Source: Streptomyces stelliscabiei
Lineage (GTDB): Bacteria > Actinomycetota > Actinomycetes > Streptomycetales > Streptomycetaceae
Reading direction: 5' to 3'
Assembly: GCF_014873495.1 (NCBI RefSeq)
Contig: NZ_JADBGF010000001.1
Span: forward strand, 9,362,001 to 9,426,000
Length of the DNA stretch: 64,000 nt
Of the stretch, positions 48,797 to 56,847 are shown one piece after another. The position numbers were made by a program, and so were the translations under genes. Within the stretch, counting starts at the first letter, position 1, and each line of letters opens with the position of its first letter. The notes beneath the pieces are model-generated. The model was not told the origin of the DNA. It made no database searches and was given only the letters and a program-made list of their open reading frames with translations.

Positions 48797-50379
48797 CGAT
48801 CACGACCACAGCGAAGCCCACCCGGCTCCCCGCCGACGCGGGCGCCCCCGGCAACCTCGCGGCGCACCTCGCGGCCCTCGCCGACCGCCGCGGCTGGAGA
48901 GCCCGCCCCGCCTTCCACCAGGGCCACCGGGCCTACTCCCACGGCGAGGTGCACGACCGCGCGGCCCGCACCGCCACGGTCCTCACCGAGCACGGCGTCC
49001 GCCCCGGCGACCGTGTCCTGCTCGCCCTCCCCGACTCCGTCACCTGGGTCACCACGTTCCTCGCCCTGGCCCGCCTGGGCGCGGTCGCGGTCCTGGTCAA
49101 CCCCGAACTCACCCCGCCGGAACTGCAGTTCATGGCGGAGGACACACAGGCGGTGCTCTGGGTGACGGGACCGGCGCTGGACACCTACATCCCGGCGCCC
49201 CGGACGGGGCGCGACCGGCCCCACCCGGCCCGCGGGGCCACCACCTCGCCGCCCCGCCTCGGGTCCGACCAGCTGACCGCCCTGAGCGCCACGGCCGCCC
49301 CCGCCCGGCACGCCCACCCCGTCGACGCCCACACCCCCCTGTACATCCAGTACACCTCCGGTACCACCGGCCGCCCCAAGGGCGTCGTCCACGTCCACGG
49401 CGACCCCAGGACCTACCACGACCTCATCGGCCGCCGGCTTCTGCGCATCACCCCGGACGACGTCACCCTGTCCGTCTCCCGGCTGTACTTCGCCTACGGC
49501 TTCGGCAACGCCCTCGTCTTCCCTCTTTTCTCCGGCTCCTCCGCCGTCCTCGCCGACCGCCGTCCCACCCCCGCGGCGGTCGACGAACTCGTGGCCCGGC
49601 ACCGCGTGACCCTCCTGTACTCGGTGCCCTCGGCGTACGCCGCCCTGGTCGCCGACCGCGCGGACGGCCACGAGGAATGCTTCGCCTCGGTGCGCGCGGC
49701 GGTGTCGGCCGGCGAAGGCATGCCCGCCGGACTCGGCAAGCAGGTCACCGAACTGCTCGGCGCCCCCGTCCTCGAACAGATCGGCTCCACCGAGGCCGGA
49801 CACGCCTTCTGCGCCAACGGCTTCGACCACAACCACCCCGGCACGGTCGGCCGGCCCGTCCCCGGCTTCGAGGTCGAACTCCGCGACCGGGCGGGCGCCC
49901 AGGTCGCGGACGGCGAGGCCGGCGAACTGTGGGTCCGGGGCCCGACGGTGACCCCCGGCTACCTCAACCGGCCCGAGGAGACCGAACGCACCCTCGTCGG
50001 CGGCTGGCTCAACACCCGGGACCGGGCCGTGCGTGAACCCGACGGCACCTACCGGCACCTGGGCCGGGCCGACGACATGGAGATGGTCGGCGGCATCACC
50101 GTCTCCCCGCTGGAGGTGGAGGCCCTGCTGCGCACCCACCCCGGGGTCCGGGACATCGCCGTGGCCGCGGTCACCGACGAGCGCGGCGCCAGCAGGCTGC
50201 GGGCCTTCGTCGTCCCCGTCCCGCCCATCGGGGTGGGCCTGGAGGCCGAGCTGATCTGCATGGCCCGCGACAGGCTCGCCGCCTTCAAGGTCCCCCGCAG
50301 CGTCAGCTTCGTGCCCACGCTGCCCCGCACCGCGACCGGCAAGCTCCGCCGCCACCTCGTCCGCCAAGGGGCGTGGTGA
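48793..50379 (+). CDS. Benzoate-CoA-ligase-like adenylate-forming enzyme
   Basis: A 528-residue ANL-family enzyme. The P-loop-like motif is YTSGTTGRPKGVVH; the A5 region EQIGSTEAGHAF and A8 hinge GRADDMEMVGGITVSPLEVE are intact, and the catalytic Lys is in RTATGKLRR. The stretch SRLYFAYGFGNALVFPLFSG is characteristic of benzoate-type CoA ligases, which fits an aryl acid such as p-aminobenzoate as substrate. It overlaps pabAB by four bases and is followed 4 bp later by a second, unrelated ligase. Product could be the CoA ester or an adenylate for direct transfer; no carrier protein is present. Confidence 0.88.
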   Translation: MTITTTAKPTRLPADAGAPGNLAAHLAALADRRGWRARPAFHQGHRAYSHGEVHDRAARTATVLTEHGVRPGDRVLLALPDSVTWVTTFLALARLGAVAVLVNPELTPPELQFMAEDTQAVLWVTGPALDTYIPAPRTGRDRPHPARGATTSPPRLGSDQLTALSATAAPARHAHPVDAHTPLYIQYTSGTTGRPKGVVHVHGDPRTYHDLIGRRLLRITPDDVTLSVSRLYFAYGFGNALVFPLFSGSSAVLADRRPTPAAVDELVARHRVTLLYSVPSAYAALVADRADGHEECFASVRAAVSAGEGMPAGLGKQVTELLGAPVLEQIGSTEAGHAFCANGFDHNHPGTVGRPVPGFEVELRDRAGAQVADGEAGELWVRGPTVTPGYLNRPEETERTLVGGWLNTRDRAVREPDGTYRHLGRADDMEMVGGITVSPLEVEALLRTHPGVRDIAVAAVTDERGASRLRAFVVPVPPIGVGLEAELICMARDRLAAFKVPRSVSFVPTLPRTATGKLRRHLVRQGAW

Positions 50380-50383
50380 CGCC

Positions 50384-52012
50384 ATGGCCGACACCCGCAC
50401 CCCCGCAGAAAGGCCCGGTCCCATGCGCGACCAGCTCCAGGCCGACCGGCAGCCCGCACTCGCCCTCACCGGCCGCGGCTTCTACCTGGGCTCCATGTTC
50501 CGCGAGGCCGCCGACCGCCACGGCCCTGTCTTCGTCACCCTGGACCGGCCCCTCGACGTCCGCCCCGACCTCGGGACCGACCTCGCCTACACGACGCTGG
50601 CCGACGTGGTCGACGAACTGTCCGGCCGTCTCTGGGAAGCGGGCGTGCGCCCCTCCGAGGAGGTGGTCGTCCACAAGACGGACAACGTCGACATCGTGCT
50701 GCTGACCTGTGCGGTCTCCCGTATCGGTGCCGTCCCCGTCCTGTTGTCGCCCGGCCTCGCGGGCCCCGTGGTCGGACAGCTCCTCGAACGCCTCCACCGG
50801 CCCTGGCTGATCACGGACAGGGCCAAGCTCGAAGGCCCCCTGGCGGACGTCGGTCTCACCGGCCTGGTGCGGCGCGCGCTGTCCGTCGACGACGCCCCCG
50901 GCGCCGAGTCCCTCCAGAAGTACGCGGGCGCCCCGACCCCGGCCGCCGTCCGCCTCCACCCCCGCGACCCCTCCCTCATCACCCACAGCTCGGGCACCAC
51001 CGGTCTGCCCAAGCTGGCCGTGCACTGCCCGAACACCATGTGGAACCGGCTCGTCCCGCAGAAGGCCATGGGCTGGCCCACGCGCGGCGAGACCGCCGCC
51101 CTGCACATGTCGTTCGTGCACTCGCGCTTCTACCACCTGCTCGGCGTCCTGCTGCACTTCGGCAGCCCGCTGGTCCTGATCATCGACCCGGAACCCTCGA
51201 ACGTCGGGCCGCTGCTCGCCCGCCACCGCCCCGGCATCGTCGAGACCCACCCCAACACCTTCGTCCTGTGGGAGGAGCTGGCCGACGCGCCCGGGGCACC
51301 CCTGTCCCGCGTCCGCTCCTACGGCTCCACCTTCGACGCCATCCACCCGCGCACCGTGCAGCGGCTGTTGGACGCCTCCCGGCGGCGCTCGCCGTGGCTG
51401 ATCCAGCTGTACGGGCAGAGCGAGACGGGTCCGGTCGCCTTCCAGTGGTTCACCCGCCGCAGCGCCGCCCGCGCCGACGGCCGCCGGGTCGGCATCGGCA
51501 TCCCGGGCTTCACCCGGGTCCGGGTCGCCGACGACGCCGGCCGACGGGTCGCCCCCGGCACCGCCGGCCGGATCGAGGCCCGCACCCGGGGCCGCATCCT
51601 CACCTACCTCGGCGCCCGGGAGCGCTACCTCCGCCAACTCGACAGCGGCTGGTGGCAGATGGGCGACATGGGCTACCAGAGCCGCTGGGGCGGCCTCTAC
51701 CTCATCGACCGCGAGATCGACCAGATCGACTCCGTGCACAGCAACCTGGAGGTCGAGGACACCCTGATGTCCCGCCTGGAGGAGCTGCGCGAGGTCGTCA
51801 TCGTCCCCGGCGTCGACCGTGAACCCGTCCCCGTGGTGTGCGTGCGCGGCGAACGCCCGCTGGACCTGCGGCGCTGGCACGAGGCCACGGCCGACCTGCC
51901 CACCATGGCCGAGCCCCGGCAGTGGCGGTTCGAGGAACTGCCGATGACGTCCACCTGGAAGGTCAAGCGGGTCGAGATCACCCGCATGCTCACCGAGAGC
52001 GCCCGCGCATGA
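50384..52012 (+). CDS. Second adenylate-forming ligase (unusual)
   Basis: A 542-residue ANL-superfamily enzyme. ITHSSGTTGLPKLAVH replaces the usual TSGTTG pattern with HSSGTTG. The next motifs are IQLYGQSETGPV and MGDMGYQSRWGGLYLIDREI; the A10 Lys is in TSTWKVKRVEI, where the GK is lost (STWKVKR). It is only distantly like the ligase before it and lacks the benzoate-CoA-ligase signature, so it probably activates another acid or catalyses amide/ester formation. It starts at ATG 50384 and ends in an ATGA overlap with the flavin monooxygenase gene. A longer N-terminus beginning MADTRTPAERPGPM may start at the second Met instead. Confidence 0.82.
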   Translation: MADTRTPAERPGPMRDQLQADRQPALALTGRGFYLGSMFREAADRHGPVFVTLDRPLDVRPDLGTDLAYTTLADVVDELSGRLWEAGVRPSEEVVVHKTDNVDIVLLTCAVSRIGAVPVLLSPGLAGPVVGQLLERLHRPWLITDRAKLEGPLADVGLTGLVRRALSVDDAPGAESLQKYAGAPTPAAVRLHPRDPSLITHSSGTTGLPKLAVHCPNTMWNRLVPQKAMGWPTRGETAALHMSFVHSRFYHLLGVLLHFGSPLVLIIDPEPSNVGPLLARHRPGIVETHPNTFVLWEELADAPGAPLSRVRSYGSTFDAIHPRTVQRLLDASRRRSPWLIQLYGQSETGPVAFQWFTRRSAARADGRRVGIGIPGFTRVRVADDAGRRVAPGTAGRIEARTRGRILTYLGARERYLRQLDSGWWQMGDMGYQSRWGGLYLIDREIDQIDSVHSNLEVEDTLMSRLEELREVVIVPGVDREPVPVVCVRGERPLDLRRWHEATADLPTMAEPRQWRFEELPMTSTWKVKRVEITRMLTESARA

Positions 52013-53196
52013 CGCCCCCCGTCCCCGTCCTCGTCGTGGGCGCAGGCCCCGTGGGCCTCTCCGCCGCCCTCGCCCTGCGCGCCCACGACCTCCCCGTCAC
52101 GCTCCTGGAAGCCGACCCCGAGGGCCGCGAACGCCCCGGCAGCCGCGCCCTGTTCGTGCACCGCGAGACCCTGGAGCTCCTGGAGGGCATCCACCCCGGA
52201 CTCGCGGGCAAGATCGCCTCGTACGGCCGGACCTGGCACACCAGACGCACCCTGTACCGGGGCCGCGAGGTCTACGCCCGCACCTTCCCGCCGCCCACCG
52301 GCACCCCGCCCTTCACCAGCCTCCGCCAGGTCGACACCGAGCGCTTCCTGCTCGCCGCCTGCCGGGACGCGGGCGTGGAGTTCGTGTGGGACGCGCGGAT
52401 CACCACCGTGACGACCGATCCGGGCGGGGTGACCCTCACCGGCGAGGACGGCCGCACCTGGACCGGCGTCCACGCGGTGGCCGCCGACGGCGCCCGCTCG
52501 GCCGTCCGGCGTGAACTGGGCATCCCGATGGAGGGCACCCACGGCGAGGGTTTCCACGTCGTCGCGGACATCGCCGACATTCCCGGCGCCGAACTGGCCC
52601 TGGAGCGGGTCTTCCACTACGAGCACCCGGCGCTCGGCGGCCGCAGCGTGATGCGGGTGCCGTTCACCGGCGGCTTCCAGCTCGACCTGCAGTGCCGCGA
52701 CGACGACACGACACAGGAGTTCGGCACCGAGGAGGCCGTACGGCGCTGGCTGCCGGAGGTCGTCGGCGACGGGTACGACGAGCGAGTCCTGTGGGTGTCC
52801 ACCTACCGCTTCCTGCGCAAGGTCGCCGCCGACTTCACCGACCCGCACCGCCGGGTGCTGCTGGCCGGCGAGGCCGCCCATCTCTTCCCGCCGTTCGGCG
52901 CGCGCGGGATGAACAGCGGCATCGCGGACGCGGTCGCCGCCGCCCGCGCCATCGCCGACGGCACACCCGCGGCGGTCGACTCCTTCGCCGAGGTCCGGCG
53001 CTCGGCGGGGCTGTTCAACAGCGCCGCCGCCGGCACGGCCCTGGACCACCTACGGCCCCGGCGCCGTATCGTCCGCGTCAAACAGCGGGCGGCGGCCGCG
53101 CTCGCCCCCGTGGTGCCCCGCTGCGGCGCCTGGCTGGAGCACGCCCCCTACGGACCCCGGCACGGCTCCCCGGCCGTCGCGGGCCGCAAGTACTGA
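52009..53196 (+). CDS. FAD-dependent aromatic monooxygenase
   Basis: A 395-residue class A flavoprotein monooxygenase. The FAD motif is VLVVGAGPVGLSAALALRAH; the DG motif is AADGARSAVRRELGI; and the second FAD motif is VLLAGEAAHLFPPFGARGMN followed by SGIADA. It lacks the C-terminal thioredoxin-like domain of the 500-600-residue hydroxylases. It should hydroxylate (or oxidatively decarboxylate) an aromatic substrate with NAD(P)H; p-aminobenzoate or its activated ester is the natural candidate given the operon. Start ATG 52009 overlaps the ligase stop. The FAD-binding His/Arg positions look intact. Confidence 0.88.
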   Translation: MTPPVPVLVVGAGPVGLSAALALRAHDLPVTLLEADPEGRERPGSRALFVHRETLELLEGIHPGLAGKIASYGRTWHTRRTLYRGREVYARTFPPPTGTPPFTSLRQVDTERFLLAACRDAGVEFVWDARITTVTTDPGGVTLTGEDGRTWTGVHAVAADGARSAVRRELGIPMEGTHGEGFHVVADIADIPGAELALERVFHYEHPALGGRSVMRVPFTGGFQLDLQCRDDDTTQEFGTEEAVRRWLPEVVGDGYDERVLWVSTYRFLRKVAADFTDPHRRVLLAGEAAHLFPPFGARGMNSGIADAVAAARAIADGTPAAVDSFAEVRRSAGLFNSAAAGTALDHLRPRRRIVRVKQRAAAALAPVVPRCGAWLEHAPYGPRHGSPAVAGRKY

Positions 53197-53221
53197 CCCG
53201 GAAGACCGACAGGAGCACCGA

Positions 53222-54016
53222 GTGACACAACCCGCCATCGCGGAAGGTCTGCTGACCTGGTCTCCCGAACACGGCCTCGTCCCCGGCCAGGCACACGGCG
53301 GCCGCCTCCTCGTGGCGGACTCGTGGCTGCTGCGCGACGGACGGGTGCGGGGCTTCGACCGGCACCGCGAACGGTTCCTGCGATCCTGCGGCGAGTGCGG
53401 CGCACCGGCCCCGGCCCGGGTCGTCGACTTCTGGCGGGACATGACCCGGGCCCTGCCGCGCACGGGGGAGTGGTTCCCCCGGGTCGAACTCGCCGCCGGA
53501 TCACTGGAGTTGCGGCTCCTGCTGCGCCCCGCGCCGGCCCTCACGGCCGAGGTGCGGGTATGGGCGGCCGGTCAGCCCGACCCGCGGACCGTGCCCCGCC
53601 GCAAGGGGCCGGACCTGGACGCCCTGGCCCGTGTGCGCGGACGGGCGGCGGGCGCCGACGCCGACGACGCCGTGCTCATCGCGCCCTCCGGCCTGGTGCT
53701 GGAGGCGGCCAGTTCCAGTGTCCTGTGGTGGGAGGACGACACCCTCTGCCTGCCGCCGCCCCGCCTGCCCCTGCTCCCCGGTGTCACCCAGGCCCTCGTC
53801 CAGGAACGGGCCGCCCGCACCGGTGTCCGGGTCGCCCACCGCGAACGCTTCCTGCCCGAGCTGGACGGCCGCGAGGTGTGGCTCGTCAACGCCCTCCACG
53901 GCATCCGGCCGGTGGCCGCCTGGACCGGGCGCCCGATGACCGCGGGCCCGGCCGTCCACGCCCCGCAGTGGCGGACCTGGCTGGACAGCCTCATGGAGCC
54001 GTTGCCGGATCACTGA
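53222..54016 (+). CDS. pabC: Aminodeoxychorismate lyase-like class IV PLP enzyme
   Basis: A 264-residue PLP-fold-type IV protein that would remove pyruvate from aminodeoxychorismate to give p-aminobenzoate. The PLP Lys is the one in PRRKGPDLDAL, and the family's late pattern appears as IAPSGLVLEAASSSVLWW, then LPLLPGVTQALVQE and VWLVNALHGIRPV. A class IV aminotransferase with another substrate is possible, but the position four genes after pabAB supports ADC lyase. It starts at GTG 53222 behind AGGAG and is the last gene of the operon, followed by a perfect terminator. Confidence 0.85.
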   Translation: MTQPAIAEGLLTWSPEHGLVPGQAHGGRLLVADSWLLRDGRVRGFDRHRERFLRSCGECGAPAPARVVDFWRDMTRALPRTGEWFPRVELAAGSLELRLLLRPAPALTAEVRVWAAGQPDPRTVPRRKGPDLDALARVRGRAAGADADDAVLIAPSGLVLEAASSSVLWWEDDTLCLPPPRLPLLPGVTQALVQERAARTGVRVAHRERFLPELDGREVWLVNALHGIRPVAAWTGRPMTAGPAVHAPQWRTWLDSLMEPLPDH

Positions 54017-54042
54017 ATCGACAGCGACACAGGGGCGCCGAA

Positions 54043-54075
54043 AGCGCCGGGCCGAAAGGAATTCGGCCCGGCGCT
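54043..54075. terminator. Bidirectional terminator
   Basis: AGCGCCGGGCCGAA and TTCGGCCCGGCGCT form a perfect 14-bp stem with an AGGAA loop. It ends the p-aminobenzoate operon and also the converging AhpD-like gene. Confidence 0.92.
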
Positions 54076-54121
54076 GAAAGTCGTTCAGAAATGGTTGCGG
54101 AAAGGCCTCGGCGCTTCGGGG

Positions 54122-54607
54122 TTATTTCTGGACGGGCTGATAGGCCCCGGGAGCCATACGCGTGGCAATCGCGATCCGGTTGTACGCGTTGATCACGGTG
54201 GCTGCCCAGATCAGTGCCGCGACCTGCTCCTCGTCGAACACCTCGGCGGCGGCCGCGTAGACGTCGTCGGGCACCTGGCCGTCGGCGACGAGGGTCACGG
54301 CCTCGGTCAACGCCAGGGCGGCGCGCTCGCGTTGGGTGAAGAAGGGGGTCTCGCGCCAGGCGCTGAGCGCGTAGATCCGCTGCTCGGTCTCGCCCTGGGC
54401 GCGGGCGTCCTTGGTGTGCATGTCCAGGCAGAACGCACAGCCGTTGATCTGCGACGCGCGAATTCTGATCAGTTCGAGTATCTCGGGCTCGACCTTCGCG
54501 TCCTGGGCCGCGGAAACGGCGGCACCGTGCAAGGAGCCCATCGCCTTGGACACGTCGGGAGTTATTTTCTTGAGGGCCACACGAGAAGGGGAATGACTGT
54601 CGCTCAT
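54122..54607 (-). CDS. AhpD-like/carboxymuconolactone decarboxylase family protein
   Basis: A 161-residue protein with the CMD/AhpD signature: the redox pair and His in GCAFCLDMH, preceded by IRIRASQIN, and the later LIWAATVINAYNRIAI helix. AhpD-type proteins act as alkylhydroperoxidases or partners of peroxiredoxins. It ends with TAA, unusual in this GC-rich context. It converges with the p-aminobenzoate operon and is divergent from the L,D-transpeptidase gene. Confidence 0.9.
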   Translation of the reverse strand: MSDSHSPSRVALKKITPDVSKAMGSLHGAAVSAAQDAKVEPEILELIRIRASQINGCAFCLDMHTKDARAQGETEQRIYALSAWRETPFFTQRERAALALTEAVTLVADGQVPDDVYAAAAEVFDEEQVAALIWAATVINAYNRIAIATRMAPGAYQPVQK

Positions 54608-54741
54608 GGGGGAACTCTATATCCGAATTCCAGGCTGTGTAACTGTTTCGTCTCGACGTGGGCCGAACCACAACCGCGGGCGTCGACCGCGTGTCTAGGC
54701 AGGCAGAAGCAGCGAAAACGCACGAAGGGGGAGGGCCCGGC

Positions 54742-55437
54742 ATGGGGGACATAGGCAGAAGAGGCGCAGTCGCGCTCACGATCACCGGCCTGCTGACACC
54801 GCTCACGCTCGCGATGGGCACCGCGCCCGCGCAGGCGGCGAGTTGTACGGCGACGAAGGGTCCGTACCAGAAGCAGGTGGAGAAGTTCCTCGGCCGGCCG
54901 GTCGACGGCAAGCAGTCCACCGCCGACTGCGAGGCCATCAGGGCCTTCCAGACCAAGCACGGCATCTCGCCGAACCTCGGCTACGCGGGCTCCGTCACCT
55001 GGGGTGTGATGGACCTGATGAACAAGCAGAAGGCCGTGGGCAAGAACCCCAACGCGGCGGGCAAGTGCCCGACGAACAAGGGCCGTATCGCCTGTGTGAA
55101 CCTGACCCTCCAGCTGAGCTGGATCCAGGACGGCGGCAAGCTCGTCTACGGGCCCGTCCCGGTCCGCACGGGCCGCGACGGCTACGAGACCCGCACCGGT
55201 CTGAAGAAGATCTACTGGCGGAACATCGACCACGTCTCGTCCATCTACCACGTGCCCATGCCCTACGCCCAGTTCTTCGACGGCGGTCAGGCCTTCCACT
55301 CCGTCGGCGTCAGCATGTGGAACCCGCCGGGCTCCCACGGCTGCACCAACATGACCAAGACGGACGCCAAGAAGTACTGGTCGCTGCTGAAGAAGGGCGA
55401 CGACGTCTACGTGTACGGCCGCAAGCCGGGCACCTGA
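54742..55437 (+). CDS. Secreted L,D-transpeptidase (YkuD type)
   Basis: A 231-residue exported cell-wall enzyme. The signal peptide ends near residue 33 (APAQAAS). A peptidoglycan-binding-like region follows (about 45-95, RAFQTKHGI), and then a YkuD catalytic domain with His186 and the SHGCTN motif (catalytic Cys201). It would form 3-3 cross-links or attach proteins to peptidoglycan. Four extra Cys residues in the N-terminal part (positions about 35, 63, 109 and 118) may give disulfides. I start at ATG 54742 behind GGGGGAGGG; an upstream GTG would hide the signal peptide. Confidence 0.9.
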   Translation: MGDIGRRGAVALTITGLLTPLTLAMGTAPAQAASCTATKGPYQKQVEKFLGRPVDGKQSTADCEAIRAFQTKHGISPNLGYAGSVTWGVMDLMNKQKAVGKNPNAAGKCPTNKGRIACVNLTLQLSWIQDGGKLVYGPVPVRTGRDGYETRTGLKKIYWRNIDHVSSIYHVPMPYAQFFDGGQAFHSVGVSMWNPPGSHGCTNMTKTDAKKYWSLLKKGDDVYVYGRKPGT

Positions 55438-55451
55438 CAAGGAAGCAGGAG

Positions 55452-55469
55452 CCCGGCCCGTCGGCCGGG
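55452..55469. terminator. Short terminator hairpin
   Basis: CCCGGCC and GGCCGGG (7 bp, 4-base loop) lie between the converging transpeptidase and oxidoreductase genes. Confidence 0.65.
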
Positions 55470-55477
55470 GTGGGACG

Positions 55478-56680
55478 TCACGCCCCGGGGGCGTCCCCGA
55501 AGTCCGGGATCTCCAGCCTGACCCCGCCCTGCCGCGCGGACTCGTGCGCGACGATGCCCGGCAGGGTGTAGCGGGCCGCCACCCAGGCGTTGACCGACGG
55601 CAGGGTCCGGGTGTTGACGGCGGTCACGAAGTCGTCCACCAGGAAGTGGTGGCTGCCCTCGTGCCCGTTGTGCAGCTCGTCGAACTCCCGCGGCAGCCGC
55701 GACCGGTCGTGCACCGGCGCCGAGCCGGAGGTGAAGGCGGCCCGCAGGTCCGGCGCGATGTGCTGGAGGGAGGGATCGTCGGGAGACAGTGTCTGCTTGG
55801 GCTCCAGCAGCTCGCTGATGTCCGTCACCCCCTTCTTGTCCTGCCAGAACGCCACCGTGGCGAGCTGCTCCATGCTGGCCTCCGTGCCGAAGAACCGGAA
55901 CCGCGACTCCCGGATCTGCGAGGGGTAACCGACCCGCCGGAACTCGTTGGTCCGGAACGAACCTCCGCCCGCCACCTCGAACAGGGCGGTCGCGTTGGAG
56001 AAGTCGTTGCCGAACTGGCTGACCTCCTTGTCGAACACCCCGTCCCCGCGCCCGTCCACGACCCCGATCGCCGACACGCTCACCGCGTGCGTCTGCCAGG
56101 CGCCCAGCACGCCGCCCACCGAGTGCGTCGGGTAGAGCAGCGGGGGATAGCTGGCGGTCCGCTTCCAGTCCTCGCCGCCGCTGTACCGGTAGGCCTCGTA
56201 GAACCCCAGGTCCATGTCGTGGACGTAGTCGCCCTCGGCGTAGAAGATCCGCCCGAACGCCCCTTCCGCGATCTGGTTGCGGGCGTGCACGGTCGCCGGG
56301 TTGTACTGGCTCGTCTCGCCCATCATGTACGTCAGCCCGGTCTCCCGGACCGCGTCGATGATCGCCGCGATCTCGTCGGTGGTGATCGCCATGGGGACGG
56401 CCGAGTAGACGTGCTTGCCCGCCGCCAGCCCCTGGAGGACCAGCGGCCCGTGCGTCCAGCGCTGGGTGAAGACGGCGACCGCGTCGACCGCGGGCGACTC
56501 CAGCATCGCCTCGTACGAGGGGAAGGTGCCGGCCAGGCCCTGCGCGGCAACGAGTTCCTCGGCCCGTTCGGGCAGCAGGTCCGTGACGTAGACGTCGCCG
56601 ACGCCGGGGTGGGCCTGGAACAGCGTGGCGAACTGGCCGGAGAACTGGCCGGCGCCGACGATGCCGAGGGAGAACGTCAT
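55478..56680 (-). CDS. Gfo/Idh/MocA-family oxidoreductase
   Basis: A 400-residue NAD(P)-dependent sugar/inositol-type dehydrogenase with an N-terminal Rossmann domain (GIVGAGQFSGQFATLF; VAVFTQRWTHGPLVLQGLAAGK, then HVYSAVPMA) and a C-terminal beta-sheet domain. The usual EKP motif after the fifth strand reads SAVPMA, so the typical Lys is missing and the reaction may differ. It is divergent from a ROK regulator and shares the palindromic sites listed next, so it is probably induced by a sugar. No transporter is adjacent. Confidence 0.87.
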   Translation of the reverse strand: MTFSLGIVGAGQFSGQFATLFQAHPGVGDVYVTDLLPERAEELVAAQGLAGTFPSYEAMLESPAVDAVAVFTQRWTHGPLVLQGLAAGKHVYSAVPMAITTDEIAAIIDAVRETGLTYMMGETSQYNPATVHARNQIAEGAFGRIFYAEGDYVHDMDLGFYEAYRYSGGEDWKRTASYPPLLYPTHSVGGVLGAWQTHAVSVSAIGVVDGRGDGVFDKEVSQFGNDFSNATALFEVAGGGSFRTNEFRRVGYPSQIRESRFRFFGTEASMEQLATVAFWQDKKGVTDISELLEPKQTLSPDDPSLQHIAPDLRAAFTSGSAPVHDRSRLPREFDELHNGHEGSHHFLVDDFVTAVNTRTLPSVNAWVAARYTLPGIVAHESARQGGVRLEIPDFGDAPGA

Positions 56681-56722
56681 GGGAGGAATGTCCTTCTCTG
56701 CTGGAGAGTCACTGCCTACTTA

Positions 56723-56737
56723 CTTTCGCCACGAAAG
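56723..56737. promoter_or_regulatory. ROK-type palindrome 1
   Basis: CTTTCGCCACGAAAG is a perfect 6-bp-arm dyad 43 bp upstream of the oxidoreductase start. It matches palindrome 2 in spacing and in most positions. Confidence 0.7.
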
Positions 56738-56806
56738 AATTGTGGCGTCAAGAGGGAGGTAGGCACCTTTTGGTGAGGGTCTGGGTGGGCTGCTTCGGAT
56801 AGATTG

Positions 56807-56821
56807 CTTCCGCGACGGAAG
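56807..56821. promoter_or_regulatory. ROK-type palindrome 2
   Basis: CTTCCGCGACGGAAG has the same 6-3-6 layout as palindrome 1, 84 bp away (about eight helical turns), and lies 27 bp before the ROK gene. The pair suggests autoregulation and DNA looping. Confidence 0.7.
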
Positions 56822-56847
56822 AAACCTGATGTGGGAGTCTGACCCTC

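Noticed and set aside
45974..54016. Chloramphenicol/pristinamycin-type p-aminophenylalanine pathway
   Set aside because: No PapB/PapC-like mutase or dehydrogenase is present; the class IV lyase points to p-aminobenzoate instead.
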